64,000 bases of DNA from the NCBI RefSeq assembly GCF_031348265.1, contig NZ_CP133771.1:3410001-3474000 (forward strand). The letters run 5' to 3'. Of the stretch, positions 45,067 to 53,109 are shown in pieces. The notes under the pieces are model-generated. The model was not told the DNA's origin. It ran no database searches and saw only the letters and a program-made list of their open reading frames with translations. The position numbers and the translations under genes were made by a program. Within the stretch, counting starts at the first letter, position 1. Each line of letters starts with the position of its first letter. Origin of the DNA: Streptomyces collinus. GTDB lineage: Bacteria; Actinomycetota; Actinomycetes; Streptomycetales; Streptomycetaceae.

Positions 45067-45134
45067 GGAAAACCTTCCCTCTCACGTCAACGTTCGGCGG
45101 CCCGCTTCCAGGCCGCCTGACACCCAGAATTAGA

Positions 45135-45160
45135 GCACACAATTGAGTTGTGCGCAATTG
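45135..45160. promoter_or_regulatory. OhrR-type operator between ohr and ohrR
   Basis: The segment holds GCACACAA (45135-45142) and TTGTGCGC (45148-45155) as an inverted repeat, and CAATTG twice (45140-45145 and 45155-45160). This AT-rich palindromic element in the divergent gap fits a MarR/OhrR site controlling both genes. Confidence 0.6.
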
Positions 45161-45188
45161 AATGGCGGGCACGAGCTACCCTGGAGAC

Positions 45189-45680
45189 ATGAACACGCCC
45201 GACGACGACTGGCTCCGCCTGGACCAGCAGATCTGTTTCTCCCTGCACGCGGCCTCCCGCGCCTTCAACGGGGTCTACCGCGGGATCCTCAAGGACCTCG
45301 GGCTGACCTACCCGCAGTACCTGGTGATGCTGGTGCTGTGGGAGCACGACGAGTTGCCCGTGAAGAAGCTCGGCGAGCACCTGCGTCTCGACTCCGGCAC
45401 GCTGTCGCCGCTGCTCAAACGGCTGGAGTCGGCCGGTCTCGTGCGTCGCGAGCGCAGCGCCCGCGACGAGCGGTCGGTGGAGGTGCGACTGACCGAGGAG
45501 GGCGTCGCGCTGCGCGGGCGGGCGCTTCAGGTGCCGCGCCGGATCGCCACCTCGACCGGCTTCGGCCCCGAGGAGATCCGCGCCCTGCGCGCCCGCCTCG
45601 ACGACCTCACCACCGCGCTGGACGCGGCGGCCGCGCTCGCGGACTCGCGGGGCGGCTCGTCCGCCGACGAGCGGCCGTAA
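45189..45680 (+). CDS. ohrR: MarR-family organic peroxide sensor OhrR
   Basis: The 163-residue MarR-type winged-helix regulator has the OhrR sensing cysteine near its start ([15 protein letters not shown]) and the recognition region [21 protein letters not shown]. The family is known to repress ohr until the cysteine is oxidised by an organic hydroperoxide. Gene pairing with ohr and the palindrome between them support this. The ATG at 45189 with GGAG upstream is preferred over one at 45162. Confidence 0.92.
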   Translation: MNTPDDDWLRLDQQICFSLHAASRAFNGVYRGILKDLGLTYPQYLVMLVLWEHDELPVKKLGEHLRLDSGTLSPLLKRLESAGLVRRERSARDERSVEVRLTEEGVALRGRALQVPRRIATSTGFGPEEIRALRARLDDLTTALDAAAALADSRGGSSADERP

Positions 45681-45695
45681 CCGCACCGGGCTGCG

Positions 45696-47342
45696 CTACG
45701 GCGGAGGCGGGGCGCCGAGAGCCGGGGCGCCGGCGGACACGCCGGGTGGCCGGACGTCGGCCGGTTCGCGGGGCGGGGCGTCGCCGGGCGGGGCGTCTCC
45801 GGGCGGGATGTCTCCGGGCGGGCGCCGGACGTAGAGGCGCAGGAGCACGTCGTCGCGGACGCGTTCCTCGTGGACGTGCTCCTCACGGACGGTGAACTCC
45901 GCGACCAGGACGGCGAGCTTGGTGCGCTCGACCGGGTCGGGCCGGCTCCGTCGCGGGTCCAGGGCGGACCGCTCGGCGACGACCCAGACGCGGTCCACCG
46001 CGGCGAGCCGCCGCCGCAGCTCCCCGGGGGTCGCCTCCCGTCCCCACAGCGTTCCGGAACGGGGCGCGGACTCCCGCAGCGCGATGTCCCGCACCTGCCG
46101 GAACCCCTTCGGGTAGGCCAGCGCGGCGAGCCTGCCGACCGACGGCACGAACAGCACCGGGTCGCCGGGGCGCATCCGGCTGACGGCGAGCGCGGAGACC
46201 ACGGCGAGATTGTCCGGGCGGTGGGCGGCGGACCGGTCCTGGCGGTGCACCGGGAGCTGGTCCAGGAAGGTGACGGTGAGGGCGAGGACGCCGGTCACGC
46301 CCACGACGGCCCGCACCCGGCGGCCCCCGGCCCGCACCCGCCGCCCCTCGATCCGCACCCGCCCCAGCACCGCGGCCACCCGCCCGGCCCCGGCCGCGAC
46401 CAGCAGGGACGCGCCCGCCAGCGCGTAGAGCACGTACCGGTCGTGGTAGAGCGGCCGCACCTGCGACACGGTCATCAGGATCCCCGGCGGCACGAGCAGC
46501 AGCGGAAGCGCGACCGCGGCCGTGCGCCGCTCGCGCAGTCCCACGGCCATCAGCAGCAGCGAGCCCCAGAACACCGGCCCCGCCGGACCGGGAGAGAAGT
46601 TCCGGGCCAGCCTCCCGACCCGGTCCCACCCCGGTGACACCAGCCACGCCACCTGCCCGGACTGCCCCTGCGACACCCACACCAGCGGCAGCAGGAGCAG
46701 CGCCACCGCCCCGGCCGCACGCCCCCAGCCGAGCCACACCTTCCCCGGCACCCGCAGCAGGGCCAGCGTCAGTGCGTGCGCACCCAGCACCGGCACCGCC
46801 AGCTCGTGCAGCGCACAGGTCAGGGCGACGACCGTCCCGTACGGCCACCAGACCCGGGCGCCCCCGGCGTCCACGGCCCTCACCAGCAGCAGCGTCGCCC
46901 CCGCCACGCCTGCCGCGACGAGCGCGTACGACCGGCCCTCCTGGGCGTAGTGGCCGGTCATGGGCGTGATCGCGTACAGGGCCCCGGCGCACAGGCCGGC
47001 CCGGGGCCCGGCCAGTCGGACGCCGAGGGCGGCGACCAGGCCGGCGGTCGCCGTCGCCGCGCACACCGACGGCAGGCGCAGCACGACCTCGCCGGGGTGG
47101 ACGGTGAGGACGGCGTGCATGAACAGGTAGTAGAGGCCGTGGACGGCGTCCACGTCGTGCAGCAGCCGCCAGATCTGCGGGACCGTACGCTGCGCGACCT
47201 GGAAGGTGACACTCTCGTCGCCCCACATGCCGCCGCGGTCCAGGCCCCACAGCCCGGTCGCGAGCATCACCGCCATGGGCACCACCACGGGCGCCGCCCC
47301 CGCGCCGAACCGGCCGCTCCCCCTCGCCTGTCCGCTCTCCAC
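45696..47342 (-). CDS. GT-C membrane glycosyltransferase, ArnT/PMT-like
   Basis: The 548-residue membrane protein has an early outer-loop acidic motif (DRGGMWGDESVTFQ) of the PMT/ArnT-like GT-C enzymes, about eleven helices (20-365) and a soluble C-terminal domain with a Pro/Gly/Asp repeat tail (GDAPPGDAPP). Such enzymes transfer sugars from polyprenyl phosphates to outer acceptors, so it could decorate the wall polymer. The start is GTG at 47342 with a weak ribosome-binding site. An internal ATG at 47273 would shorten it by 23 residues. It is divergent from a GT2 gene. Confidence 0.75.
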   Translation of the reverse strand: MESGQARGSGRFGAGAAPVVVPMAVMLATGLWGLDRGGMWGDESVTFQVAQRTVPQIWRLLHDVDAVHGLYYLFMHAVLTVHPGEVVLRLPSVCAATATAGLVAALGVRLAGPRAGLCAGALYAITPMTGHYAQEGRSYALVAAGVAGATLLLVRAVDAGGARVWWPYGTVVALTCALHELAVPVLGAHALTLALLRVPGKVWLGWGRAAGAVALLLLPLVWVSQGQSGQVAWLVSPGWDRVGRLARNFSPGPAGPVFWGSLLLMAVGLRERRTAAVALPLLLVPPGILMTVSQVRPLYHDRYVLYALAGASLLVAAGAGRVAAVLGRVRIEGRRVRAGGRRVRAVVGVTGVLALTVTFLDQLPVHRQDRSAAHRPDNLAVVSALAVSRMRPGDPVLFVPSVGRLAALAYPKGFRQVRDIALRESAPRSGTLWGREATPGELRRRLAAVDRVWVVAERSALDPRRSRPDPVERTKLAVLVAEFTVREEHVHEERVRDDVLLRLYVRRPPGDIPPGDAPPGDAPPREPADVRPPGVSAGAPALGAPPPP

Positions 47343-47433
47343 GGCCCGATTCTGTGCTGAATAAGGGGGTTCAAGAGGGTTTGATGGTGTGTTATCACTT
47401 TCATGTCATTCGCCCGGCTTACCATCCGCCGTG

Positions 47434-49263
47434 ATGAATGCCGAGACTGAGACCGACAGGGACGCCCGGAAGCCGCCTGCCGGGGTCGCCGTCGTGGTGA
47501 TCGGTTACGACGACGCCGCCCATGTGACGGACGCCGTGCGGTCGGCGCTCGCCCAGGGACCGGCCGTGCGCGAGGTGGTGGCCGTCGACGACTGCTCGAC
47601 GGACGGCAGCGCCGGCCTGCTCGACCGGCTCGCCGCCTCGGAGCCCCGACTGAGGGTGATCCGCCGCCGGGCCAACAGCGGCGGCTGCGGCACCCCGCGC
47701 AACACCGGGCTCGACGCGGTGACCTCGCCGTACGTGATGTTCCTGGACAGCGACGACGTCCTGCCGCCCGGTGCCGTCGACGCGCTGCTCGAAGCGGCCG
47801 AGGGTGCGCACGCCGAGGTCGCGGGCGGTCTGTGCGTACGCCGTGAGCTGCCGTCGGGGCGCGAAGTGCCCTGGGAACCACGCCTCTACGCGCTGCACGC
47901 CGTGGTGCCGCGCCCTGCTCGGCGACCGCGCCTGGTCCACGACACGCTCTGCGTCAACAAGCTCTACCGCACCGGCTTCCTGCGGGCGCACGGCATCCGC
48001 TTCCCCGAGGGCCGCTTCCCGTACGAGGACGTCGTCTTCACCGCGCGCGTCCTGGCCGCGGCTCCGCGTATCGCCTTGGTCCCGGACCGGGTGTACGTCT
48101 GGCACGTGCGCCGGTCGGCCGGGCGGCTGTCGATCTCCCTGGACCGGTCCGGCGTCGAGAACTGGAGGGCCCGCACCGAGGCGTGCCGACAGGCGTACGA
48201 GGTGCTGCTGGGCGCCGGGCAGAAGGAACTCGCGCGGGCCGTGCGCGCCAAGTTCCTCGACCACGACCTGCGGATGTACGTGCGCGAACTGGGGTTGCGC
48301 GACGCCGCGTACCGGCGGGCGTGGTGGGAGCTCACGCGGGCGCACCTCGCGGAGTACGACGCCGACGACTGGGCGCGCAACCCGGCCGCTCCCGGCCGGC
48401 TGGTCGGGCGGGTCGTGCTGGCCTCACCGGAGCCGTGCGACCTGCCCCGGCTGCGGGAGCTAGCGGCCCGCCCGGCCCGCCTGTGCCCGCCGTACGCCCG
48501 CGCCGCGGACGGCACGCCGGTCTGGTCGGACGCCCTCCCGGTCTCCCTGGAGCCGCTGCGGGCCCGGCCGGTGCGCGCGCTGCCCCTCGCCGTCGACGCG
48601 GAGCTGCGGCCGTGCGCGCGCGGCACCCGGCTGCGGCTGCGGCTGCGGCTGCGGCTGCACGAGCTGTACGGGCGGGTGGCGCAGGCGGGGCCGGAGTCGG
48701 TGGAGGCGGAGTGGCTGCACCGGGACGACGGGGGCGTGGTGGTCCGGGACACGGCCGTGCCGCTCGCGCCGTGCCCGAGCGGCTCCGAGCCCGCCAGTAC
48801 CGCCGGTTCCGAAGCCGTGGCGCTCGCGCAGGGCCCGGAGCCTGCCGGGAGAGCCGGTTCAAGAGCCGTGGCGCTCGCACGGGGCGCCGAGCCTGCCGGA
48901 GCCGTGGCGCTCGGACCGTGCGCGCGAGGCGCCGAGCCCGCCGGGACCGCCGGTTCCGTGCGCGGCGGCGCCTGGTCGGCGGAGGTGGCCGTCGATCTCG
49001 CCGCGCTGTCCGCGCTCGGCGCGGGCACCTGGGACCTGCGCCTTCGTATCCGCTTTCGCGACGGCGTGAGCCGCGACGTCTCGGCACACGCGCTCAGGGG
49101 CGCCGGTCTGCTGCGCCGCAGCGCCGTCCCGAGCGTCCGGCACGGCGTGGTACTCGTACAGCCGTACGCCACCCACTCCGGCGCGCTGGCGCTGCGGGTG
49201 GCCCCCGGCGTACGCGGTGTGCTGTCGGTCGCCCGCGCGCGGCTGCGCCGCCTGCTTCACTGA
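47434..49263 (+). CDS. GT2 glycosyltransferase
   Basis: The 609-residue protein has an N-terminal GT2 domain (VAVVVIGYDDAAHV, VDDCSTDGS, NSGGCGTPRNTGL and the DxD in FLDSDDVLPPG), a middle region like that of the wall-polymer GT2s, and a C-terminal beta-rich region. It is similar in layout to the GT2 gene at 55311. The C-terminal part carries an LRLRLRLRL run from a CTGCGG hexamer array, and an Ala/Gly/Glu-rich tandem repeat (48754-48960) absent from the related protein. ATG 47434 is preceded in frame by GTG. The product probably adds a sugar to the wall polymer in the cytoplasm. Confidence 0.82.
   Translation: MNAETETDRDARKPPAGVAVVVIGYDDAAHVTDAVRSALAQGPAVREVVAVDDCSTDGSAGLLDRLAASEPRLRVIRRRANSGGCGTPRNTGLDAVTSPYVMFLDSDDVLPPGAVDALLEAAEGAHAEVAGGLCVRRELPSGREVPWEPRLYALHAVVPRPARRPRLVHDTLCVNKLYRTGFLRAHGIRFPEGRFPYEDVVFTARVLAAAPRIALVPDRVYVWHVRRSAGRLSISLDRSGVENWRARTEACRQAYEVLLGAGQKELARAVRAKFLDHDLRMYVRELGLRDAAYRRAWWELTRAHLAEYDADDWARNPAAPGRLVGRVVLASPEPCDLPRLRELAARPARLCPPYARAADGTPVWSDALPVSLEPLRARPVRALPLAVDAELRPCARGTRLRLRLRLRLHELYGRVAQAGPESVEAEWLHRDDGGVVVRDTAVPLAPCPSGSEPASTAGSEAVALAQGPEPAGRAGSRAVALARGAEPAGAVALGPCARGAEPAGTAGSVRGGAWSAEVAVDLAALSALGAGTWDLRLRIRFRDGVSRDVSAHALRGAGLLRRSAVPSVRHGVVLVQPYATHSGALALRVAPGVRGVLSVARARLRRLLH
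48631..48657 (+). repeat. CTGCGG hexanucleotide array
   Basis: Four and a half copies of CTGCGG lie in frame inside the GT2 gene and encode alternating Leu and Arg. Confidence 0.85.
48754..48960 (+). repeat. imperfect tandem repeat inside GT2 gene
   Basis: The motif GCCGTG(G/C)CGCTCG recurs at 48754, 48814, 48865 and 48901 (spacings 60, 51 and 36 bp), each followed by GAGCC(T/C)GCCGG-like DNA. All spacings are multiples of three, so the frame is kept. Confidence 0.75.
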
Positions 49264-49334
49264 GAGCACCAGACCGCGACGGAGCAGCGCACCGCACCAC
49301 CACCACTGGCCAACTGACGAGGGGACGGCCGCAC

Positions 49335-50315
49335 ATGACCTGGTTGATCACCGGCGGCGCCGGCTACATCGGCGCGCACGTCGTACGGGCGATGACCGCG
49401 GCGGGCGAGCAGGCTGTGGTGTACGACGACCTGTCCACGGGCATCGCCGAGCGCGTGCCCGACGGGGTGCCGCTGGTGGTGGGCTCGACCCTGGACGCCG
49501 GGCGGCTCGGCCGTACCCTCGCGGACCACACGGTCACCGGCGTCGTCCACCTCGCGGCGAAGAAGCAGGTGGCCGAGTCGGTGGAACGGCCGCTGCACTA
49601 CTACCGGGAGAACGTCGAGGGCCTGCGGGTCCTGCTGGACGCCGTGACGGCGGTGAAGGTGCCGTCCTTCGTCTTCTCCTCGTCGGCGGCGGTGTACGGC
49701 ATGCCGGACGTGGACCTCGTCACGGAGGAGACGCCGTGCCTGCCCATGTCGCCGTACGGCGAGACGAAGCTGGCCGGTGAGTGGCTGGTCCGCGCGACCG
49801 GCCGGGCGACCGGACTGTCGACCGCGTGCCTGCGCTACTTCAACGTGGCGGGCGCCGCGGGCCCGGAACTCGCGGACACCGGGGTGTTCAACCTCGTGCC
49901 GATGGTCTTCGAGAAGCTCACCGAGGACGCGCCCCCGCGCGTCTTCGGCGACGACTACCCGACTCCGGACGGCACCTGCGTGCGCGACTACATCCACGTG
50001 GTCGACCTGGCCGAGGCCCATGTCGCGGCGGCCCGGGCCCTGCGCTCCGCCCCCGGCCGCGACCTCACGCTCAACATCGGCCGGGGCGAGGGCGTCTCCG
50101 TCCGCGAGATGATCGACCGCATCAACACCGTCACCGGCCACGACCGACCGCCCGCCGTCACCCCCCGCCGCCCGGGCGACCCGGCCCGGGTCGTGGCCTC
50201 CGCCGACCGCGCCGCCGCGGAACTGGGCTGGAAGGCCCGGCTCGACGTGCCGGACATGATCACGTCGGCGTGGGAGGGATGGCTGCGGCTGCATCCGGAG
50301 GCGGGGCGGGGCTGA
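49335..50315 (+). CDS. galE: UDP-glucose 4-epimerase GalE
   Basis: The 326-residue short-chain dehydrogenase/epimerase has the NAD-binding loop TGGAGYIGAH at its start, the catalytic serine region FSSSAAVYG and the YGETK catalytic pair. It also has family features such as RYFNVAGA and CVRDYIHVVDLA. It interconverts UDP-glucose and UDP-galactose (or the N-acetyl forms), and so supplies sugars for the glycosyltransferases around it. The ATG at 49335 follows GAGGGGACG. It lies 71 bp after the GT2 gene on the same strand and is followed by a terminator. Confidence 0.93.
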   Translation: MTWLITGGAGYIGAHVVRAMTAAGEQAVVYDDLSTGIAERVPDGVPLVVGSTLDAGRLGRTLADHTVTGVVHLAAKKQVAESVERPLHYYRENVEGLRVLLDAVTAVKVPSFVFSSSAAVYGMPDVDLVTEETPCLPMSPYGETKLAGEWLVRATGRATGLSTACLRYFNVAGAAGPELADTGVFNLVPMVFEKLTEDAPPRVFGDDYPTPDGTCVRDYIHVVDLAEAHVAAARALRSAPGRDLTLNIGRGEGVSVREMIDRINTVTGHDRPPAVTPRRPGDPARVVASADRAAAELGWKARLDVPDMITSAWEGWLRLHPEAGRG

Positions 50316-50334
50316 TCCGCCCCGGCACAGCGAC

Positions 50335-50360
50335 GAGCCCCGGCGCGCCTGCCGGGGCTC
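50335..50360 (+). terminator. terminator after galE
   Basis: GAGCCCCGGC (50335-50344) pairs perfectly with GCCGGGGCTC (50351-50360) with a six-base loop. Confidence 0.85.
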
Positions 50361-50392
50361 ACTCACGTCGGTAGCGAACCCTGCCGGGCCGT

Positions 50393-50490
50393 GGGGCCCG
50401 ACCGAGGCGCGGGGACCCAACCGAGGCGCGGGGGGTCCGCCGAGCCTCGGGGGTCCGCCGAGCCGCGAGGCCCGGCCGAGCCGCGGGGGC
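50393..50490. repeat. degenerate 18-19-bp tandem repeats between convergent genes
   Basis: About five to six units of the type GGGG-CCCGACCGAGGCGC follow one another between the galE terminator and the tetR stop, with the G runs spaced 17-19 bp apart. No gene is present. Confidence 0.6.
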
Positions 50491-50495
50491 CCGTC

Positions 50496-51122
50496 CTACA
50501 ACGCCTTCAGCCCCTCCGACGTGGCCCGGGCCAGCGCGCCCAGATACCCCTTCGGCAGCTTCGGGCTGCGGATGACCACCGAGCGCCAGTAGAGCGGGCC
50601 GGAGATCAGGTCGAGCGCGAGGTCGTGGTCGATGCCCTCGCGCAGTTCGCCGCGGCGTGCCGCCGCCGTCACGATGCCGGTGGCGACGCCGTCCTGCCCC
50701 TCGCGCAGGGCCTTCTGCATGGCCTCGGCGATGTCGGGGTTGCGGGCCGCCTCGGCCTGGAGGTCGGGGATGATCTGCGAGGCCACGGGGTGGCGCAGGG
50801 CGCGGGACGTCACCTCGTAGAGGAGCCGCAGGTCGCCCTCCAGGGAGCCGGTGTCCGGCGCGGGCAGGCCCTGCACGGCGAGCGCCGAGACGATGTCGAG
50901 GACCAGGTGCAGCTTCGAGCGCCAGCGGCGGTACACCGCCGTCTTCCCGACCCCCGCCCGGCGCGCGATCCCCTCGATGGACATCCGCGCGTAGCCGACG
51001 GCCGCGAGCTCCTCGAAGACGGCCGCCCGGATCGCTTCCGTCACGTCCTCCCGCAGTACGGCCGCCCCCGCGGGGGCCCGGCGGCGCGGGGGCTGCTGGG
51101 GCTCGTCGGGCTTCGTCGTCAT
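50496..51122 (-). CDS. TetR-family transcriptional regulator
   Basis: The 208-residue protein has an N-terminal TetR helix-turn-helix (about 30-80; MSIEGIARRAGVGKTAVYRRW) and a C-terminal domain of the TetR_C type (LPAPDTGSLEGDLRLL onward). It is divergent from the tagG-type exporter gene, and the 177-bp gap between them contains an inverted repeat, so it may control the exporter or itself. The ligand is unknown. The ATG at 51122 is favoured over one seven codons upstream. Confidence 0.88.
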   Translation of the reverse strand: MTTKPDEPQQPPRRRAPAGAAVLREDVTEAIRAAVFEELAAVGYARMSIEGIARRAGVGKTAVYRRWRSKLHLVLDIVSALAVQGLPAPDTGSLEGDLRLLYEVTSRALRHPVASQIIPDLQAEAARNPDIAEAMQKALREGQDGVATGIVTAAARRGELREGIDHDLALDLISGPLYWRSVVIRSPKLPKGYLGALARATSEGLKAL

Positions 51123-51172
51123 GCCGACAGCATAGGGCGTCACGACGAAACGGTTGCGTTCCGACGTTCGCC

Positions 51173-51195
51173 CGTCGTACGCTCCCGTTACGACG
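51173..51195. promoter_or_regulatory. inverted repeat in the tetR-exporter gap
   Basis: CGTCGTA (51173-51179) and TACGACG (51189-51195) form a perfect 7-bp inverted repeat with a nine-base spacer. Related half sites (CACGACG near 51141) lie closer to tetR. It is a candidate TetR operator. Confidence 0.45.
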
Positions 51196-51299
51196 ATACG
51201 GTCCCGTCCCGACGTAAGAAGTCGTGAAGAGTCCGGTAAGAGCCGACTCCCCCTCGCTCTTCACCCCCAGGTCCCACCCCCCGAGCGAAAGCAGCGGAT

Positions 51300-52214
51300 G
51301 TGAGTACGGTCCTCCACACACCGCCCCAGACCCCGGCCCCGGCCGAAGCCGACCTCACGGCCCTCGCCGCCCGCCACGGCCTCTCGGTCAGTGGCGCCCG
51401 GCCCTCGCTGCCCGAGTACGTCCGGCAGCTGTGGGCCCGCCGCCACTTCATCACGGCGTTCGCCACCGCCAAGCTCACCGCCCAGTACAGCCAGGCGAAG
51501 CTGGGCCAGGTCTGGCAGGTGATGACCCCGCTGCTGAACGCGGCGGTCTACTACTTCATCTTCGGCGTGCTGCTCGGCACCAAGCACGGGGTGCCCGACT
51601 ACATCCCGTTCCTGGTCACGGGCGTGTTCATCTGGACGTTCACGCAGAGCTCGATCATGGCGGGCACCCGCGCCATCTCCGGCAACCTCGGCCTGGTGCG
51701 CGCCCTGCACTTCCCGCGCGCCGCCCTGCCGATCTCCTTCTGCCTCCAGCAGCTCCAGCAGCTGATGTTCTCGATGGGCGCCCTGGTCGTCATCCTGCTC
51801 TGCTTCGGCGTGCCGGTCAGCGCTTCCTGGCTGCTGGCGCTGCCGGCCCTGTTCCTGCAGTTCACGTTCAACGCGGGCATTTCGATGGTCATGGCCCGGA
51901 TGGGCGCCAAGACCCCCGACATCGCCCAGCTGATGCCGTTCGTGCTGCGCACCTGGATGTACGTCTCGGGCGTCATGTGGAGCATCGACAAGCTGGCGCA
52001 GAAGGACAGCCTGCCCCACGTGGTGAAGGTCGCGCTGGCGACCAACCCGGCGGCCGTCTACATCGACCTGATGCGCTTCGCCCTGATCGACAGCTTCCAC
52101 GCGAGCCAGCTGCCCGCCCACGTGTGGGCGATCGCCGCGGGCTGGGCACTGCTCGCAGGCGTCGGCGGCTTCATCTACTTCTGGAAGGCTGAGGAGACGT
52201 ACGGCCGTGGCTGA
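51300..52214 (+). CDS. tagG: ABC-2 polysaccharide exporter permease, TagG type
   Basis: The 304-residue permease has six hydrophobic helices after a soluble N-terminus and the family features of polysaccharide/teichoic acid exporters (AQYSQAKLGQVWQVMTPLLNAAVYYFIFG, then LVRALHFPRAALP). It should flip or export the lipid-linked wall polymer with the ATPase encoded next. The GTG at 51300 is the start, and the gene overlaps the ATPase gene by eight bases. Its setting among Glyphos_transf genes supports a teichoic-acid-like substrate. Confidence 0.88.
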   Translation: MSTVLHTPPQTPAPAEADLTALAARHGLSVSGARPSLPEYVRQLWARRHFITAFATAKLTAQYSQAKLGQVWQVMTPLLNAAVYYFIFGVLLGTKHGVPDYIPFLVTGVFIWTFTQSSIMAGTRAISGNLGLVRALHFPRAALPISFCLQQLQQLMFSMGALVVILLCFGVPVSASWLLALPALFLQFTFNAGISMVMARMGAKTPDIAQLMPFVLRTWMYVSGVMWSIDKLAQKDSLPHVVKVALATNPAAVYIDLMRFALIDSFHASQLPAHVWAIAAGWALLAGVGGFIYFWKAEETYGRG

Positions 52215-53031
52215 GCACCCGAGCGAGAAGATCCCCACCGTCGTCGCCGACGGCGTCGACATCGTCTACCGCGTCAACGGCACCGGCGCCGGACGCGGCT
52301 CCGCGACCGCCGCCCTCAACCGCATCGTGCGCCGCAAGCAGACCGAGAAGGCCTCGGGCGTGCGCAGGGTGCACGCCGTGAAGAACGTGTCCTTCGTCGC
52401 CTACCGCGGTGAGGCGATCGGCCTGATCGGCACCAACGGCTCCGGCAAGTCGACCCTGCTGAAGGCCGTCGCCGGGCTTCTGCCCGTGGAGAACGGCCGT
52501 ATCTACACCGACGGCCAGCCCTCCCTGCTCGGCGTCAACGCCGCCCTGATGAACGACCTGACCGGCGAGCGCAACGTGCACCTCGGCGGCCTGGCCATGG
52601 GCATGTCCCGCGAGCAGGTCAAGGACCGCTACCAGGAGATCGTCGACTTCTCCGGCATCAACGAGAAGGGCGACTTCATCACGCTGCCGATGCGGACGTA
52701 CTCCTCCGGCATGGCCGCGCGGCTGCGGTTCTCCATCGCCGCCGCCAAGGACCACGACGTCCTGCTGATCGACGAGGCGCTGGCCACCGGCGACCGCTCC
52801 TTCCAGAAGCGCTCCGAGGAGCGCATCCGCGAGCTGCGCAAGCACGCGGGCACGGTGTTCCTGGTGAGCCACAACAACAAGTCCATCCGCGACACCTGCG
52901 ACCGCGTGCTGTGGCTGGAGCGCGGGGAGCTGCGCATGGACGGGCCTACGGAGGACGTGCTCAAGGAGTACGAGGCGTTCACCGGAGACAAGGCGGACAA
53001 GCCGAAGGCGAAGGCCGCCGTTCCCTCGTGA
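52207..53031 (+). CDS. tagH: ABC polysaccharide exporter ATPase, TagH type
   Basis: The 274-residue ATPase has Walker A GTNGSGKST, signature YSSGMAARLRF (the SSGM form typical of TagH/Wzt exporters), Walker B VLLIDEALATGD and the H-loop VSHNN. It pairs with the upstream permease to export a wall polymer. It lacks the long C-terminal domain of some TagH proteins. The GTG at 52207 overlaps the permease gene. Confidence 0.9.
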   Translation: MAEHPSEKIPTVVADGVDIVYRVNGTGAGRGSATAALNRIVRRKQTEKASGVRRVHAVKNVSFVAYRGEAIGLIGTNGSGKSTLLKAVAGLLPVENGRIYTDGQPSLLGVNAALMNDLTGERNVHLGGLAMGMSREQVKDRYQEIVDFSGINEKGDFITLPMRTYSSGMAARLRFSIAAAKDHDVLLIDEALATGDRSFQKRSEERIRELRKHAGTVFLVSHNNKSIRDTCDRVLWLERGELRMDGPTEDVLKEYEAFTGDKADKPKAKAAVPS

Positions 53032-53109
53032 GGCGCACTCGGTCGGCCCTTTTGCCCCATTGATGGCAGCATGACCGCATACCGTGCAGCTGCGAGAGGG
53101 GTCCGCGTG

